Below, one piece after another: positions 53,238 to 61,514 of a stretch of DNA of 64,000 nt. The translations under genes and the position numbers were made by a program. Every line of letters begins with the position of its first letter. The first letter of the stretch is position 1. The notes below the pieces were generated by a model. The model ran no database searches. It saw only the letters and a program-made list of their open reading frames with translations, and was not told where the DNA came from. The stretch lies in assembly GCA_002706365.1 (NCBI GenBank), contig PALM01000017.1:1-64000 (forward strand), in the 5' to 3' direction. The DNA is from Flavobacteriales bacterium. Its GTDB lineage: Bacteria; Bacteroidota; Bacteroidia; Flavobacteriales_E; Vicingaceae.

Positions 53238-53596
53238 ACCAGCGGTTGAAAGGCCCCTTGCATATGATCTAACTCATACTTACCTCCATTGATGATTACT
53301 GAGATTATATCAAAGCGGCATTCAAGATCGATCTCATGTTTTTGGATATAAGTATCTGCGGCTCTTACTATTCTTCTCTGTTTACCGATGGTAACAGCAT
53401 CTTGCGGGCGTTCAACTGCATTTAGCCGTCGAGTCTTGACCTCTACAATAACGATCCAATCGCCTTTTTGAGCAACTATGTCTAGCTCACCTCTTCGAAA
53501 TTTCCAATTCCTGGCTTTGATCTGATAGCCTTCTTTACTGAGGTATGCTTCAGCCAACTGCTCTCCATATTTCCCAAGATCATTATGCTCGCTCAT
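53222..53596 (-). CDS. YraN family (UPF0102) nuclease-fold protein
   Basis: A 124-residue member of the YraN family, which has a restriction-endonuclease-like fold and an uncertain role, possibly in DNA processing. Seen motifs are GKYGEQLAEAYL at the N-terminus, the GELDIVAQKGDWIVIVEVKTR segment holding the Asp and the E-x-K of a PD-(D/E)XK core, and QRRIVRAADTYI. Length is typical. It overlaps the LD-carboxypeptidase gene by 14 bases, suggesting co-transcription. Confidence 0.9.
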   Translation of the reverse strand: MSEHNDLGKYGEQLAEAYLSKEGYQIKARNWKFRRGELDIVAQKGDWIVIVEVKTRRLNAVERPQDAVTIGKQRRIVRAADTYIQKHEIDLECRFDIISVIINGGKYELDHMQGAFQPLVQTKA

Positions 53597-54506
53597 GGAA
53601 TTGTAGCTTCATTTGATTTCCATTTTGGGATATGCTGGCTTTCCTACCCAAGATCAATGGTCGGTTGTCGTGTATATGTCCGGCAGGAAAACCAAAAACA
53701 AGCGGAATATTAAGCTCTCCCAATCGGTGAGCAATGATCTCCTCGGCAGTTTTGCCATAGGGAATGGTATTGTCGTTCATATCACTCATCCCCCCAATCA
53801 AAACACCTACACATCCTTCAAATAAATCGGAACGGATCAAATTCATCAGCATGCGATCGATATGATAGAGGTACTCATCTAGGTCTTCCATGAATATGAT
53901 CTTCCCCTTTCCATTAAGCTGGGCATTGCTACCACTCAAACTATAGAGGATGGATAGATTCCCACCAACAAGCTCGCCCGAAATATCCTCTTGAATAGTA
54001 TTGAAAGAATGAGCTTGGAAATTGTAATTGAGCTGTTCCCCAAAGAGTGCTTTATGCAGATCTCTCTCAGCTTCTTTGCTCAATCCACTACCATCCTGTT
54101 TTATATTAACTGGCATGGGTGCATGCAAACTCTCGATTCCAAAAGCTCTATTGAGGTATGAATGAAAAACGGTGATATCGCTATAGCCCACTAGCCATTT
54201 GGGCTTCATTTTGAAATTGCTCCAATCGATCCGATCCAAGACTTGCACACTTCCATATCCACCTCTTGCAAAAACGATCGCTTTTACAGATTCATCATCA
54301 AGAGCAGCTTGCAGATCAGCTGTTCGCTGAGCTTCGGTGCCAGCAAACTGATCATCTTCAGCAAAGAGATTTTCTCCATACTCCACTTTCAAGCCCCAGC
54401 TCTCAAAAAGTGATTTACTGGCTTCAATCTCCTCAGCGGAGATCTTTCTTGCGGTAGAGATAATGCGGATGTGATCTCCCGCTTTCAAATAGTTCGGCTG
54501 AATCAT
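53583..54506 (-). CDS. LD-carboxypeptidase (peptidase family S66)
   Basis: Cytoplasmic peptidoglycan-recycling enzyme that removes the terminal D-Ala from murein tetrapeptides. The 307-residue protein from ATG 54506 shows the nucleophile motif WLVGYSDITVFHSYL (Ser in GYSD), ARGGYGSVQVLDRIDW, and in the C-terminal part the Glu and His of the triad in EDLDEYLYHIDRM and VFGFPAGHIHDNRPLILG. A longer frame to 54626 has no family-like sequence. It overlaps yraN. Confidence 0.92.
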   Translation of the reverse strand: MIQPNYLKAGDHIRIISTARKISAEEIEASKSLFESWGLKVEYGENLFAEDDQFAGTEAQRTADLQAALDDESVKAIVFARGGYGSVQVLDRIDWSNFKMKPKWLVGYSDITVFHSYLNRAFGIESLHAPMPVNIKQDGSGLSKEAERDLHKALFGEQLNYNFQAHSFNTIQEDISGELVGGNLSILYSLSGSNAQLNGKGKIIFMEDLDEYLYHIDRMLMNLIRSDLFEGCVGVLIGGMSDMNDNTIPYGKTAEEIIAHRLGELNIPLVFGFPAGHIHDNRPLILGRKASISQNGNQMKLQFHERA

Positions 54507-54641
54507 ATACTCTAAGTTAGCGCATTCCCCTAAAGCACACAAGCGCAAATAAGAACTATTGCCATCCAGAATTAGTCCGCTTTCGCAGCTTTTTTCGTAA
54601 TCTTGTTCTCCCAAATTATTGGGCATTGTAGAAACAATGAA

Positions 54642-54715
54642 GGGCCCTTAGCTCAGTTGGTTAGAGCACCTGACTCATAATCAGGTGGTCGCTGGTTCGA
54701 GCCCAGCAGGGCCCA
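54642..54715 (+). tRNA. tRNA with CAU anticodon, probably tRNA-Ile2 (else elongator Met)
   Basis: A full cloverleaf of 74 bases: acceptor GGGCCCT/AGGGCCC, D-arm GCTC...GAGC, anticodon stem CCTGA/TCAGG with loop CTCATAA (anticodon CAT at 54676-54678), T-arm GCTGG-TTCGAGC-CCAGC, discriminator A, no encoded CCA. A paired first acceptor base and no GGG/CCC anticodon stem exclude the initiator. C4-G69 and C5-G68 and the TGGTCGCTGG variable/T-arm region resemble tRNA-Ile2, whose C34 is changed to lysidine by TilS. Elongator Met remains possible. Confidence 0.9.
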
Positions 54716-54747
54716 CTAGAGAGAGCAATTTCTCAAAATGATTGAAG

Positions 54748-54777
54748 AAGCGAGCAAAAGAAAGCTCGCTTTTTTTT
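54748..54777 (+). terminator. Intrinsic terminator after the tRNA
   Basis: AAGCGAGC (54748-54755) and GCTCGCTT (54764-54771) form an 8-bp stem with a purine loop and a run of eight T. Confidence 0.88.
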
Positions 54778-54929
54778 GTGAGCTATTTCAATCATCATTG
54801 CGAAGCAATGGAAATTGCTCTTTGACCTTGGGGCACAATGGTCAGCCGCAACGAAGTTGAGGCAACCTAGCGAGGGCCCAGATTTTTCAAATGTTCAGAT
54901 TGTCAGATTTTTTAGATTAGAAATTCAAT

Positions 54930-54964
54930 ATCTAGGTTCTCATATCTAGGTTCTAGACTCTTGA
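54930..54964 (+). repeat. Heptamer array, NTCTAGR type
   Basis: Five in-phase 7-mers: ATCTAGG, TTCTCAT, ATCTAGG, TTCTAGA, CTCTTGA. The preceding bases 54778-54929 contain a small ATTGC-GAA-GCAAT hairpin (54798-54810) and no gene. Confidence 0.65.
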
Positions 54965-55002
54965 CAACTAAATCAAATTTCTATCACGCTTGTTACATTC
55001 CC

Positions 55003-55290
55003 ATGCAACATCGTGAAAAGTTCACCAAAGTAGAGATCGATCGCATTATTGAAATGGCCTGGGAAGACCGAACTCCCTTTGATGCCATTGAATTCCAATT
55101 TGGCACTCCGGAAGATGAAGTGATCAAGATCATGCGGGCCGAACTCAAGCGTTCTTCTTTCAATCTCTGGCGCAAAAGAGTGCAATCCGGTCCTTCTCAA
55201 AAGCATCGTAAGAAGCGTGATCCGGAAATGGATCGGTTTAAATCGAGCCGACAAAAAACGATCTCTAACAATAAAATTTCGAAGAGGTAG
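55003..55290 (+). CDS. TIGR03643/DUF2805 family small protein
   Basis: A 95-residue basic protein I recognise as the TIGR03643 family of unknown function. Characteristic segments are VEIDRIIEMAWEDRTPFDAI, GTPEDEVIKIMRAELKRSSF, LWRKRVQSG and a C-terminal KISKR. The fold looks helix-turn-helix-like and the surface is strongly positive, so nucleic acid binding is possible (inference). ATG 55003 (MQHREKF) is preferred to 54961, which overlaps a repeat array. The gene is bracketed by heptamer arrays on both sides. Confidence 0.82.
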   Translation: MQHREKFTKVEIDRIIEMAWEDRTPFDAIEFQFGTPEDEVIKIMRAELKRSSFNLWRKRVQSGPSQKHRKKRDPEMDRFKSSRQKTISNNKISKR

Positions 55291-55345
55291 TCTATTTGCG
55301 TTCGGCCAGTGCACAGACAACATGTCCGCGCAAACAGCCATAAAA

Positions 55346-55380
55346 GTCTAGGTTCTAGGCTCTAGATTCTAGGTTCTATT
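55346..55380 (+). repeat. Heptamer array, YTCTAGR type
   Basis: Five in-phase 7-mers: GTCTAGG, TTCTAGG, CTCTAGA, TTCTAGG, TTCTATT, 32 bases before the acs start codon. Confidence 0.68.
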
Positions 55381-55411
55381 ATTACTATCTTAGTCATTCA
55401 AGTCAAAACCT

Positions 55412-57307
55412 ATGGACCTAAGACTAAAATCCTTCGAAGAATACAAATCAGCCTATAAAAGCAGTGTAGAAAATCCAGATGCCTTTTGGGATGGGATTGC
55501 CAAGCAATTCAAATGGATCAAACCCTATGATAAGGTTTGCGAATGGGATTTTAGAAAGCCGGATGTGAAGTGGTTTGTAGGCGGTAAAGTGAATATTACC
55601 GAGAATGCCCTAGACGTGCATTTACAGGAACGCCCAGATCAAACTGCAATTCTTTGGGAGCCGAATGAAGTAAACGAGCCGGCACTAGAGATATCATATA
55701 AAGAACTTTATCATAAAGTTTGTCGCTTTGCAAATGCCTTAAAAAAACAAGGCATTCAAAAAGGCGATCGAGTTGTACTTTATATGCCGATGGTACCAGA
55801 ACTTGCCATTGCTTGTCTTGCCTGTGCCCGAATTGGAGCTATCCATTCAGTAGTTTTTGCCGGATTCTCAGCCAAAGCCATGGCCGATCGCATCAATGAT
55901 GCCAGTGCAAAAATGGTGATCACTGCAGATGAATTGCGTAGAGGCGACAAGCGACTAAATATCAAAGAGATTGTAGATACTGCCCTTGAAGAATGTGCTT
56001 CTGTTGAAAGAGTGATCGTCTATCAATCAAAAGGAGAGAAACACAATTGGCATGAAGGTAGGGACCTCAGCTGGGATGAAGCTGAAGAAGGATGCAGTGA
56101 TGATTGCGCTGCAGAGCCAATGGACTCTGAAGATATGCTCTTCATTCTCTACACTTCCGGCTCAACTGGCAAACCCAAAGGAGTGGTACATACGCACGGC
56201 GGCTATATGGTTTATGCTACCTACTCATTTCAAAATGTCTTTCAATATGAGCCGGGCGACATCTATTGGTGTACTGCCGATATTGGTTGGATTACCGGGC
56301 ACTCCTACATCGTATACGGACCCCTGATCAGTGGAGCAACTACAATGATGTTTGAAGGTATTCCCTCCTACCCCGATCCGGGAAGATTTTGGAAGGTTTG
56401 CGAAAAGCATAAGGTCAATCAATTCTACACCGCCCCAACTGCCATTCGTGCATTGATGGGCTGTGGTAATGAGTTTGTAGAAGGCTATGACCTAAGTTCT
56501 CTTAAAGTACTTGGGACAGTTGGTGAACCAATCAATGAAGAGGCCTGGGAATGGTATCATAAAATGGTTGGCAAAGAGAACTGCCCTATCGTCGACACCT
56601 GGTGGCAAACTGAAACCGGTGGCATCATGATCTCTGGTTTAGGCGATCATTCGCCTCAAAAACCAACTTTTGCAGGCTATCCCCTGCCGGGAATTCAACC
56701 AGTAATCAAAAATGACAAAGGCGAGACCATTGAAGAAAATGGTTTTGAAGGTCTGCTATGCATTCAACATCCCTGGCCATCTGTTATTCGAACTACTTAT
56801 GGCAATCACGAAAGGTGTAAGCAAGTCTACTTTTCGGCTTTTGACAACTGCTATTTCACTGGCGATGGCGCCAAAAGGGATGAAAATGGAATGTATCGCA
56901 TTATTGGAAGAGTAGATGATGTGATCAATGTGAGTGGGCATCGTTTTGGGACTGCAGAGATCGAAGATGCAATTAACCAGCATCCTGAAGTGATCGAATC
57001 GGCTGTGGTAGGTTTTCCTCATGAAGTTAAAGGACAAGGAATCTACGCTTTTGTAATTGGTAGCAGTAACATTCACGAAGAAGGACTTGAAAAAGCAGTT
57101 CGGGCAATTGTGGAGGAAATGATCGGCAAGATTGCCAGACCAGATCACATTCAGATTGTGGATGGTCTTCCAAAAACGCGATCGGGAAAGATCATGAGAA
57201 GGATCTTGCGAAAGATCGTAGCCAATGAGGCAGATCAGTTAGGTGATACTAGTACTCTGTTGGATCCTGAAGTAGTGGACAAATTGATCGATGGTGTAAA
57301 AACCTAA
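55412..57307 (+). CDS. acs: Acetyl-CoA synthetase (acetate-CoA ligase)
   Basis: Activates acetate to acetyl-CoA through acetyl-AMP. The 631 residues contain the AMP-binding motif LYTSGSTGKPKGVVHTHGG, YWCTADIGWITGHSY, DTWWQTETGG, GDGAKRDENGMYRIIGRVDD and the C-terminal catalytic Lys593 in TRSGKIMRR, which is the known acetylation-regulated residue in the family. Length is typical for Acs. Its stop overlaps the convergent cysteine dioxygenase gene by 4 bases. Confidence 0.95.
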   Translation: MDLRLKSFEEYKSAYKSSVENPDAFWDGIAKQFKWIKPYDKVCEWDFRKPDVKWFVGGKVNITENALDVHLQERPDQTAILWEPNEVNEPALEISYKELYHKVCRFANALKKQGIQKGDRVVLYMPMVPELAIACLACARIGAIHSVVFAGFSAKAMADRINDASAKMVITADELRRGDKRLNIKEIVDTALEECASVERVIVYQSKGEKHNWHEGRDLSWDEAEEGCSDDCAAEPMDSEDMLFILYTSGSTGKPKGVVHTHGGYMVYATYSFQNVFQYEPGDIYWCTADIGWITGHSYIVYGPLISGATTMMFEGIPSYPDPGRFWKVCEKHKVNQFYTAPTAIRALMGCGNEFVEGYDLSSLKVLGTVGEPINEEAWEWYHKMVGKENCPIVDTWWQTETGGIMISGLGDHSPQKPTFAGYPLPGIQPVIKNDKGETIEENGFEGLLCIQHPWPSVIRTTYGNHERCKQVYFSAFDNCYFTGDGAKRDENGMYRIIGRVDDVINVSGHRFGTAEIEDAINQHPEVIESAVVGFPHEVKGQGIYAFVIGSSNIHEEGLEKAVRAIVEEMIGKIARPDHIQIVDGLPKTRSGKIMRRILRKIVANEADQLGDTSTLLDPEVVDKLIDGVKT

Positions 57308-57840
57308 ACTTCGACCATCTCCCCTTCATAGGTGTGATAAGTTAGTTCTGTGAGTTCAAATTCTTCGTTATCCTCATCGTAGACATTACATTCATCGATA
57401 GGATCCATGTAAAGGTGCAGGGTTATGGCTTTTCCATCAGCTATATTGGCTAAGGAATGGTATCCCATATCGTCGTTCATGTATGAGATTCCTTCTTTCA
57501 TGAGATCGAGTTCCTGTTCAACTTCCAGGTCAGTCTCATCACCTACAAAGCGCTTTTCGTGCAAACTGCCTTTTAACACATGTACCCAACATTCTTGATT
57601 GTTGTGACAGTGAATTGGGGTGGCTTGCCCTTCTTCCCAGCAAAGTAGAAGTAATTCGTAGTCGTCGGTTCGTTTGATGCAATTCCGAGTATAAGTATCT
57701 GATTCATAATACATATAGGGCTCAAAATCAGAGAGCGGAATATCAATCCGCTTACCCAACGCCTTGTACTCCTCCTTGCTTGAATTATCTAAAAGATCGA
57801 TCAATTCCTCAAGTGAAGAAATTTCAGTTTTCTGAATCAT
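57304..57840 (-). CDS. Cysteine dioxygenase family protein
   Basis: Non-heme iron cupin oxidising L-cysteine to cysteine sulfinate. The 178-residue protein shows the His-x-His ligands H77 and H79 in TPIHCHNNQECW, third ligand H128 in MGYHSLAN, Cys84 at the position of the CDO cysteine, and Arg52 in YTRNCIKR at the substrate-carboxylate position. The wording fits bacterial CDO, although related thiol dioxygenases (for example for 3-mercaptopropionate) cannot be excluded. It is divergent from a PLP decarboxylase gene, which suggests a hypotaurine route. Confidence 0.86.
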   Translation of the reverse strand: MIQKTEISSLEELIDLLDNSSKEEYKALGKRIDIPLSDFEPYMYYESDTYTRNCIKRTDDYELLLLCWEEGQATPIHCHNNQECWVHVLKGSLHEKRFVGDETDLEVEQELDLMKEGISYMNDDMGYHSLANIADGKAITLHLYMDPIDECNVYDEDNEEFELTELTYHTYEGEMVEV

Positions 57841-57906
57841 TTTTATTTGGTTTTGGGCTAATTTGGACGAAAAATGTCACAATTCCGACTAAAAAAAGGC
57901 AATTTT

Positions 57907-57945
57907 GCGCTTTTTACAAAGATAAGAAAAGCTGAACAAAAGCGC
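57907..57945. promoter_or_regulatory. Inverted repeat in the dioxygenase/decarboxylase divergent spacer
   Basis: GCGCTTTT (57907-57914) and AAAAGCGC (57938-57945) form a perfect 8-bp inverted repeat with a 23-base spacer lying over the minus-strand -7 element. It is a candidate shared operator; the regulator is unknown. Confidence 0.4.
57917..57924 (-). promoter_or_regulatory. Putative -7 element for the cysteine dioxygenase gene
   Basis: The minus strand reads TATCTTTG, matching TAnnTTTG, about 77 bases before the gene start. No clear -33 TTG. Confidence 0.35.
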
Positions 57946-57966
57946 TGATTCAGTTTTTATTAGGTG

Positions 57967-57974
57967 TAAGTTTG
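57967..57974 (+). promoter_or_regulatory. Putative -7 element for the decarboxylase operon, nearly leaderless
   Basis: TAAGTTTG lies four bases before ATG 57979, so the transcript would start at or very near the start codon. No clear -33 TTG. Confidence 0.38.
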
Positions 57975-57978
57975 AATT

Positions 57979-59376
57979 ATGCAAAAGCAGGATCTTGACC
58001 AATTTCGACAGATCGTCGAGCAACTCCTCAAAAAAGAACAATCTGAACCAATCGTAGAGCCCATCCCGGCTGATGAGCTTTGGAACCGACTGGATATCAG
58101 CTTGAATGAGGAGCCTTTAGCAGATGAGCAATTCTATAATGCTCTTCAGCAATTGGTGTATAATACCCCAAGAACAGCAAGCAAAAAGTTCTTCAATCAG
58201 CTATTTGCAGGAAGAAAAAGTAAGTCGGTATTGGGTGATCTTTTGAGTATTGTGCTCAATAATAGCATGTATACTTATAAGGTTGCCGGACCAATGGTGG
58301 GCGTGGAAAAAGAGATTATTCATCGTACTTCGGATCTATTGGGTTACGACAAACAAGCTGATGGAACCATTGTAACTGGAGGCTCATTGGCCAATTTCAT
58401 GGCCATGGTCATGGGAAGGGATCGTTTCCAAGACTCCATCAGAGATGAAGGGGTAAGTAAGAAAATGACCCTCTACACTTCTGAGGATTGCCACTACTCC
58501 ATTGCCAAGAATGCCAGCCTAATGGGCACCGGAAGAGAGCAAGTACGTTTTGTGGAAACGGATGAGACAGGACGTATGATCCCTTCTGATCTCAAGCGAC
58601 TAGTGCAAGAAGATATTTCAAATGGTTTTCAGCCATTTTTCGTGAATGTAACTGCAGGAACCACGGTAATGGGTGCTTTTGATCCTATTCCGGAAGTCAG
58701 CGCAATCTGTAAAGAATTCAATCTCTGGTTACACATAGATGGCGCCTACTGCGGCGCTGTGGTCTTTAGTAAAGAGTATAAGCGATTAGTAAATGGTGTT
58801 GAATTGGCAGATTCATTCAATGTGAATGCACATAAAATGCTCGGCACACCTCTGACTTGTTCAGTTTTGATAGTAAAAGACAAAGTGGATCTCAACCGCT
58901 CCTTTAGCACAGACGCTGATTATCTCTATCAAACGGATGGAGATGATTTCAATCTTGGTAAGATCTCTCTACAATGCGGAAGAAAGAACGATGCATTGAA
59001 ATTATGGACGCTTTGGAAGTCGCTTGGTACTTCGGGTTTGGCAAAAATGGTGGACCATCAGTTCTATCTTGCTGATGTAGCTAGAAAGTACATTCAAGAC
59101 CATCCTGATTACACTTTGTATAGCTATGAAGATTCTGTTTCCATTTGCTTTAATTATAAAGGCATTGATCCTAAGAAGCTCTGTACAAGATTGTATGAAG
59201 AAGCTGCCTTAATGGTTGGTTATGGAACTTTCAAGCATGATACTTTCGTGCGTTTTGTAACGGTAAATGCCGATAACTCTGAAGAAGATATCATCGCTTT
59301 CTTTAAAGATCTTGAGGCTTTTGTAGATGCACATGAGGCGGAGTTAATGGGCGACCAAAAACTTTCTGCCAGCTAG
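57979..59376 (+). CDS. Group II PLP-dependent decarboxylase (candidate cysteine sulfinate decarboxylase)
   Basis: A 465-residue decarboxylase of the glutamate/aromatic amino acid/cysteine sulfinate group. The PLP lysine is Lys286 in NVNAHKMLGTPL. Other family segments are FFNQLFAGRKS, GTIVTGGSLANFMAM, CHYSIAKNASLMG, TAGTTVMGAFDPI and LWLHIDGAYCGAVV. The family alone leaves the substrate open (glutamate, aspartate, cysteine sulfinate, diaminobutyrate). The divergent cysteine dioxygenase gene favours cysteine sulfinate, giving hypotaurine. It starts a three-gene operon with a Na+ symporter and a HAD enzyme, with a one-base gap. Confidence 0.85.
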   Translation: MQKQDLDQFRQIVEQLLKKEQSEPIVEPIPADELWNRLDISLNEEPLADEQFYNALQQLVYNTPRTASKKFFNQLFAGRKSKSVLGDLLSIVLNNSMYTYKVAGPMVGVEKEIIHRTSDLLGYDKQADGTIVTGGSLANFMAMVMGRDRFQDSIRDEGVSKKMTLYTSEDCHYSIAKNASLMGTGREQVRFVETDETGRMIPSDLKRLVQEDISNGFQPFFVNVTAGTTVMGAFDPIPEVSAICKEFNLWLHIDGAYCGAVVFSKEYKRLVNGVELADSFNVNAHKMLGTPLTCSVLIVKDKVDLNRSFSTDADYLYQTDGDDFNLGKISLQCGRKNDALKLWTLWKSLGTSGLAKMVDHQFYLADVARKYIQDHPDYTLYSYEDSVSICFNYKGIDPKKLCTRLYEEAALMVGYGTFKHDTFVRFVTVNADNSEEDIIAFFKDLEAFVDAHEAELMGDQKLSAS

Positions 59377-59377
59377 T

Positions 59378-60880
59378 ATGACGGTCAAGCTCATCGTACT
59401 CGGCATTTATTTCGCCATTCTTTTTCTCATTGGTATTGTAGCCTCTCGCCGCATTAAGGGGCTTAGCGATTTCTATGTCGGCGGCAAAAAACTCGGCTAT
59501 TGGGCTGTGGCCTTTTCAGCCAGAGCTACCGGAGAATCGGGTTGGTTACTCCTCGGATTAACAGGTATGGGAGCCATTGCCGGTGTCTCGGCCTATTGGG
59601 TGGTGATTGGAGAATTGCTGGGTGTTGGGATCTCTTGGTTTGTGATGGCTAAGAAGTTCAAACGCTTAAGCGATGGTTATGGATCCATTACGATCCCCGA
59701 TTATCTAGAAAGTCATTTTAAAGCCAAAACCCATCGATTAAGAGCCGTAGCTGCCTTCGCGCTATCTGTTTTCGTGATCATTTATGTGAGCGCTCAGATC
59801 GATGTGACCGGCAAGGCCTTTGAATCTCTACTTGGAATCAACTACTACACCGGGGCAATTGTGGGCTTTGTGATCGTCTTGGCTTACATCTTTACCGGTG
59901 GTTTCGTAGCCGTGGTTTGGTCGGATTTCTTTCAGGGTTTATTGATGTTTTTGGGATTGGTAGCCCTCCCAATTGTCGCATTCTGGTCAATTGATAACAT
60001 TGGCGATATCAGCAGTGGATTGGCCGCTATCGATCCGGATCTACTCGCTCCATTTGGCGGGGGAGACGATTGGCTGATGAAGCTTTTCACACTTCTTGGA
60101 TTTGCTATGATTGGATTGGGCTTCTTAGGCTCTCCGCAGATCTATGTGCGCTTTTTATCGATCAAGGATATGAAAGAGATCGATAAAGGCAAATGGGTTG
60201 CAGTGGTCTTTACTTTGCTTACCGATGCTGCCGCAGTGACCATAGGTTTGCTAGGAAGGTATCTTTTTACTGAAGCCGGACAGGATCCTGAAATGATATT
60301 GGGCAATACCGGGGAAGATGTCTTGATCACCATGATCGAGGATCTATTGCCATTGGGGATAATAGCTATTTACATCGCCATTATACTCTCTGCGATCATG
60401 TCTACAATTGATTCTTTGTTGGTGATGGCATCTTCAGCTGTTGTGAGGGATTATTATCAGCAGATCTATCATCCGGATCTGAAGGATAACAAAATGAGTA
60501 GCATCTCTAGGTGGGTAACGCTATTTATGGCATTGTTTGCACTGGGAATAGCCATTTGCGTGGCTGTAATGAGTCCGGATAGAACCGTATTTTGGTTTGT
60601 GATCTTTGGCTGGTCTGGAATTGCCGCCACTTTTTGTCCGGTCATTATCCTCTCACTTTTCTGGTCTAAGTTTTCCGAAAACGGTGCTTTGGCAGCCATG
60701 ATCACCGGTTTTTTATGTGTCCCATTTTTCAAATTTATTGTTCAGCCAATTGAAGGTATTGGTATCTACTTTGAAAAATTGGATGTGCTTGCTCCCTCAT
60801 TCCTTCTTGCTATGATCGCGGGTGTGATCTTTAGTAAACTCTATCCCCTTAAATCAACTGCAAAAACGAAAAATGCCTGA
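59378..60880 (+). CDS. Sodium:solute symporter (SSS family, PutP-like)
   Basis: A 500-residue inner-membrane importer with about 13 membrane helices and a LeuT-type fold, coupling Na+ entry to solute uptake. It opens like PutP, with DFYVGGKKLGYWAVAFSARA and ATGESGWLLLGLTGMGA, then YGSITIPDYLESHF and GFVAVVWSDFFQGLLMF. PutP-like members carry proline, but others carry osmolytes and other amino acids. Its one-base spacing from the decarboxylase suggests a related amino acid, such as a sulfur amino acid or an osmolyte (inference). Confidence 0.9.
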   Translation: MTVKLIVLGIYFAILFLIGIVASRRIKGLSDFYVGGKKLGYWAVAFSARATGESGWLLLGLTGMGAIAGVSAYWVVIGELLGVGISWFVMAKKFKRLSDGYGSITIPDYLESHFKAKTHRLRAVAAFALSVFVIIYVSAQIDVTGKAFESLLGINYYTGAIVGFVIVLAYIFTGGFVAVVWSDFFQGLLMFLGLVALPIVAFWSIDNIGDISSGLAAIDPDLLAPFGGGDDWLMKLFTLLGFAMIGLGFLGSPQIYVRFLSIKDMKEIDKGKWVAVVFTLLTDAAAVTIGLLGRYLFTEAGQDPEMILGNTGEDVLITMIEDLLPLGIIAIYIAIILSAIMSTIDSLLVMASSAVVRDYYQQIYHPDLKDNKMSSISRWVTLFMALFALGIAICVAVMSPDRTVFWFVIFGWSGIAATFCPVIILSLFWSKFSENGALAAMITGFLCVPFFKFIVQPIEGIGIYFEKLDVLAPSFLLAMIAGVIFSKLYPLKSTAKTKNA

Positions 60881-61514
60881 AATTAAATTAGATGGTATAG
60901 ACAATATCATCTTCGACTTGGGGATGGTAGTCATCGACCTTGAAATGGATGCTACCACGAATAGCTTTAAAAGCCTCTTTGGCGATGCTTATGATGAATC
61001 CATGTCTGCTCTCTCAAAAAAGCAGCACTTTGAAAATTACGAGACCGGTCAGATCAGCACCAATGAGTTTGTAGCAGGCATTCAAAGCCTACTTTCCGTC
61101 AAAGGTCAGGAACAAAGGATCATTTCAGCTTGGAATGCTATGCTGAAGACCATTCCAGAGCAGAATTTTCGCATTTTAAAGGCCGCTATGGCTAATTATC
61201 GCACCTTTTGCCTAAGTAATACCAATGAGTTGCATATCGACTTCATATACCACTATTTGAAGCGAGAGAAGCAAATGGAGAATCTTGACGATTACTTTGA
61301 AAAAGTATATCTCTCACATGAGATCCAATTGCGAAAACCCAATGAAGATATTTTTGAATTCGTGATCAAACAGAACGATCTGGTTCCAGAGCGAACGCTA
61401 TTCATTGATGATACTGCGGGACATTTAGAAGGCGCGAAGAAAGTGGGACTTCAAACCTATCATTTACAAGCTCCGGAAAAGCTTGAAGATATTCTAGGTT
61501 ATTTGGCGTCCTGA
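60873..61514 (+). CDS. HAD superfamily hydrolase (YihX-like)
   Basis: A 213-residue HAD phosphatase. Motif I is IFDLGMVVID (nucleophile about Asp15), motif II Ser in CLSNTNE, motif III Lys in QLRKPNED, motif IV Asp pair in FIDDTAGHLEGA. The helical cap between motifs I and II is of C1 type. The second Asp of motif I is replaced by Gly (D-x-G), as in YihX-like sugar phosphatases, so the substrate cannot be predicted. It overlaps the symporter gene by 8 bases and is convergent with the epimerase gene. Confidence 0.88.
   Translation: MPEIKLDGIDNIIFDLGMVVIDLEMDATTNSFKSLFGDAYDESMSALSKKQHFENYETGQISTNEFVAGIQSLLSVKGQEQRIISAWNAMLKTIPEQNFRILKAAMANYRTFCLSNTNELHIDFIYHYLKREKQMENLDDYFEKVYLSHEIQLRKPNEDIFEFVIKQNDLVPERTLFIDDTAGHLEGAKKVGLQTYHLQAPEKLEDILGYLAS

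Noticed and set aside
54611-54639. Small palindromes CCCAA-ATTA-TTGGG and CATTGT-AGAA-ACAATG before the tRNA.
   Set aside because: Short and AT-rich; could arise by chance in this composition and no role is evident.
56756-57148. 130-codon minus-strand open frame inside acs.
   Set aside because: Shadow of the conserved acetyl-CoA synthetase frame; no recognisable protein features.
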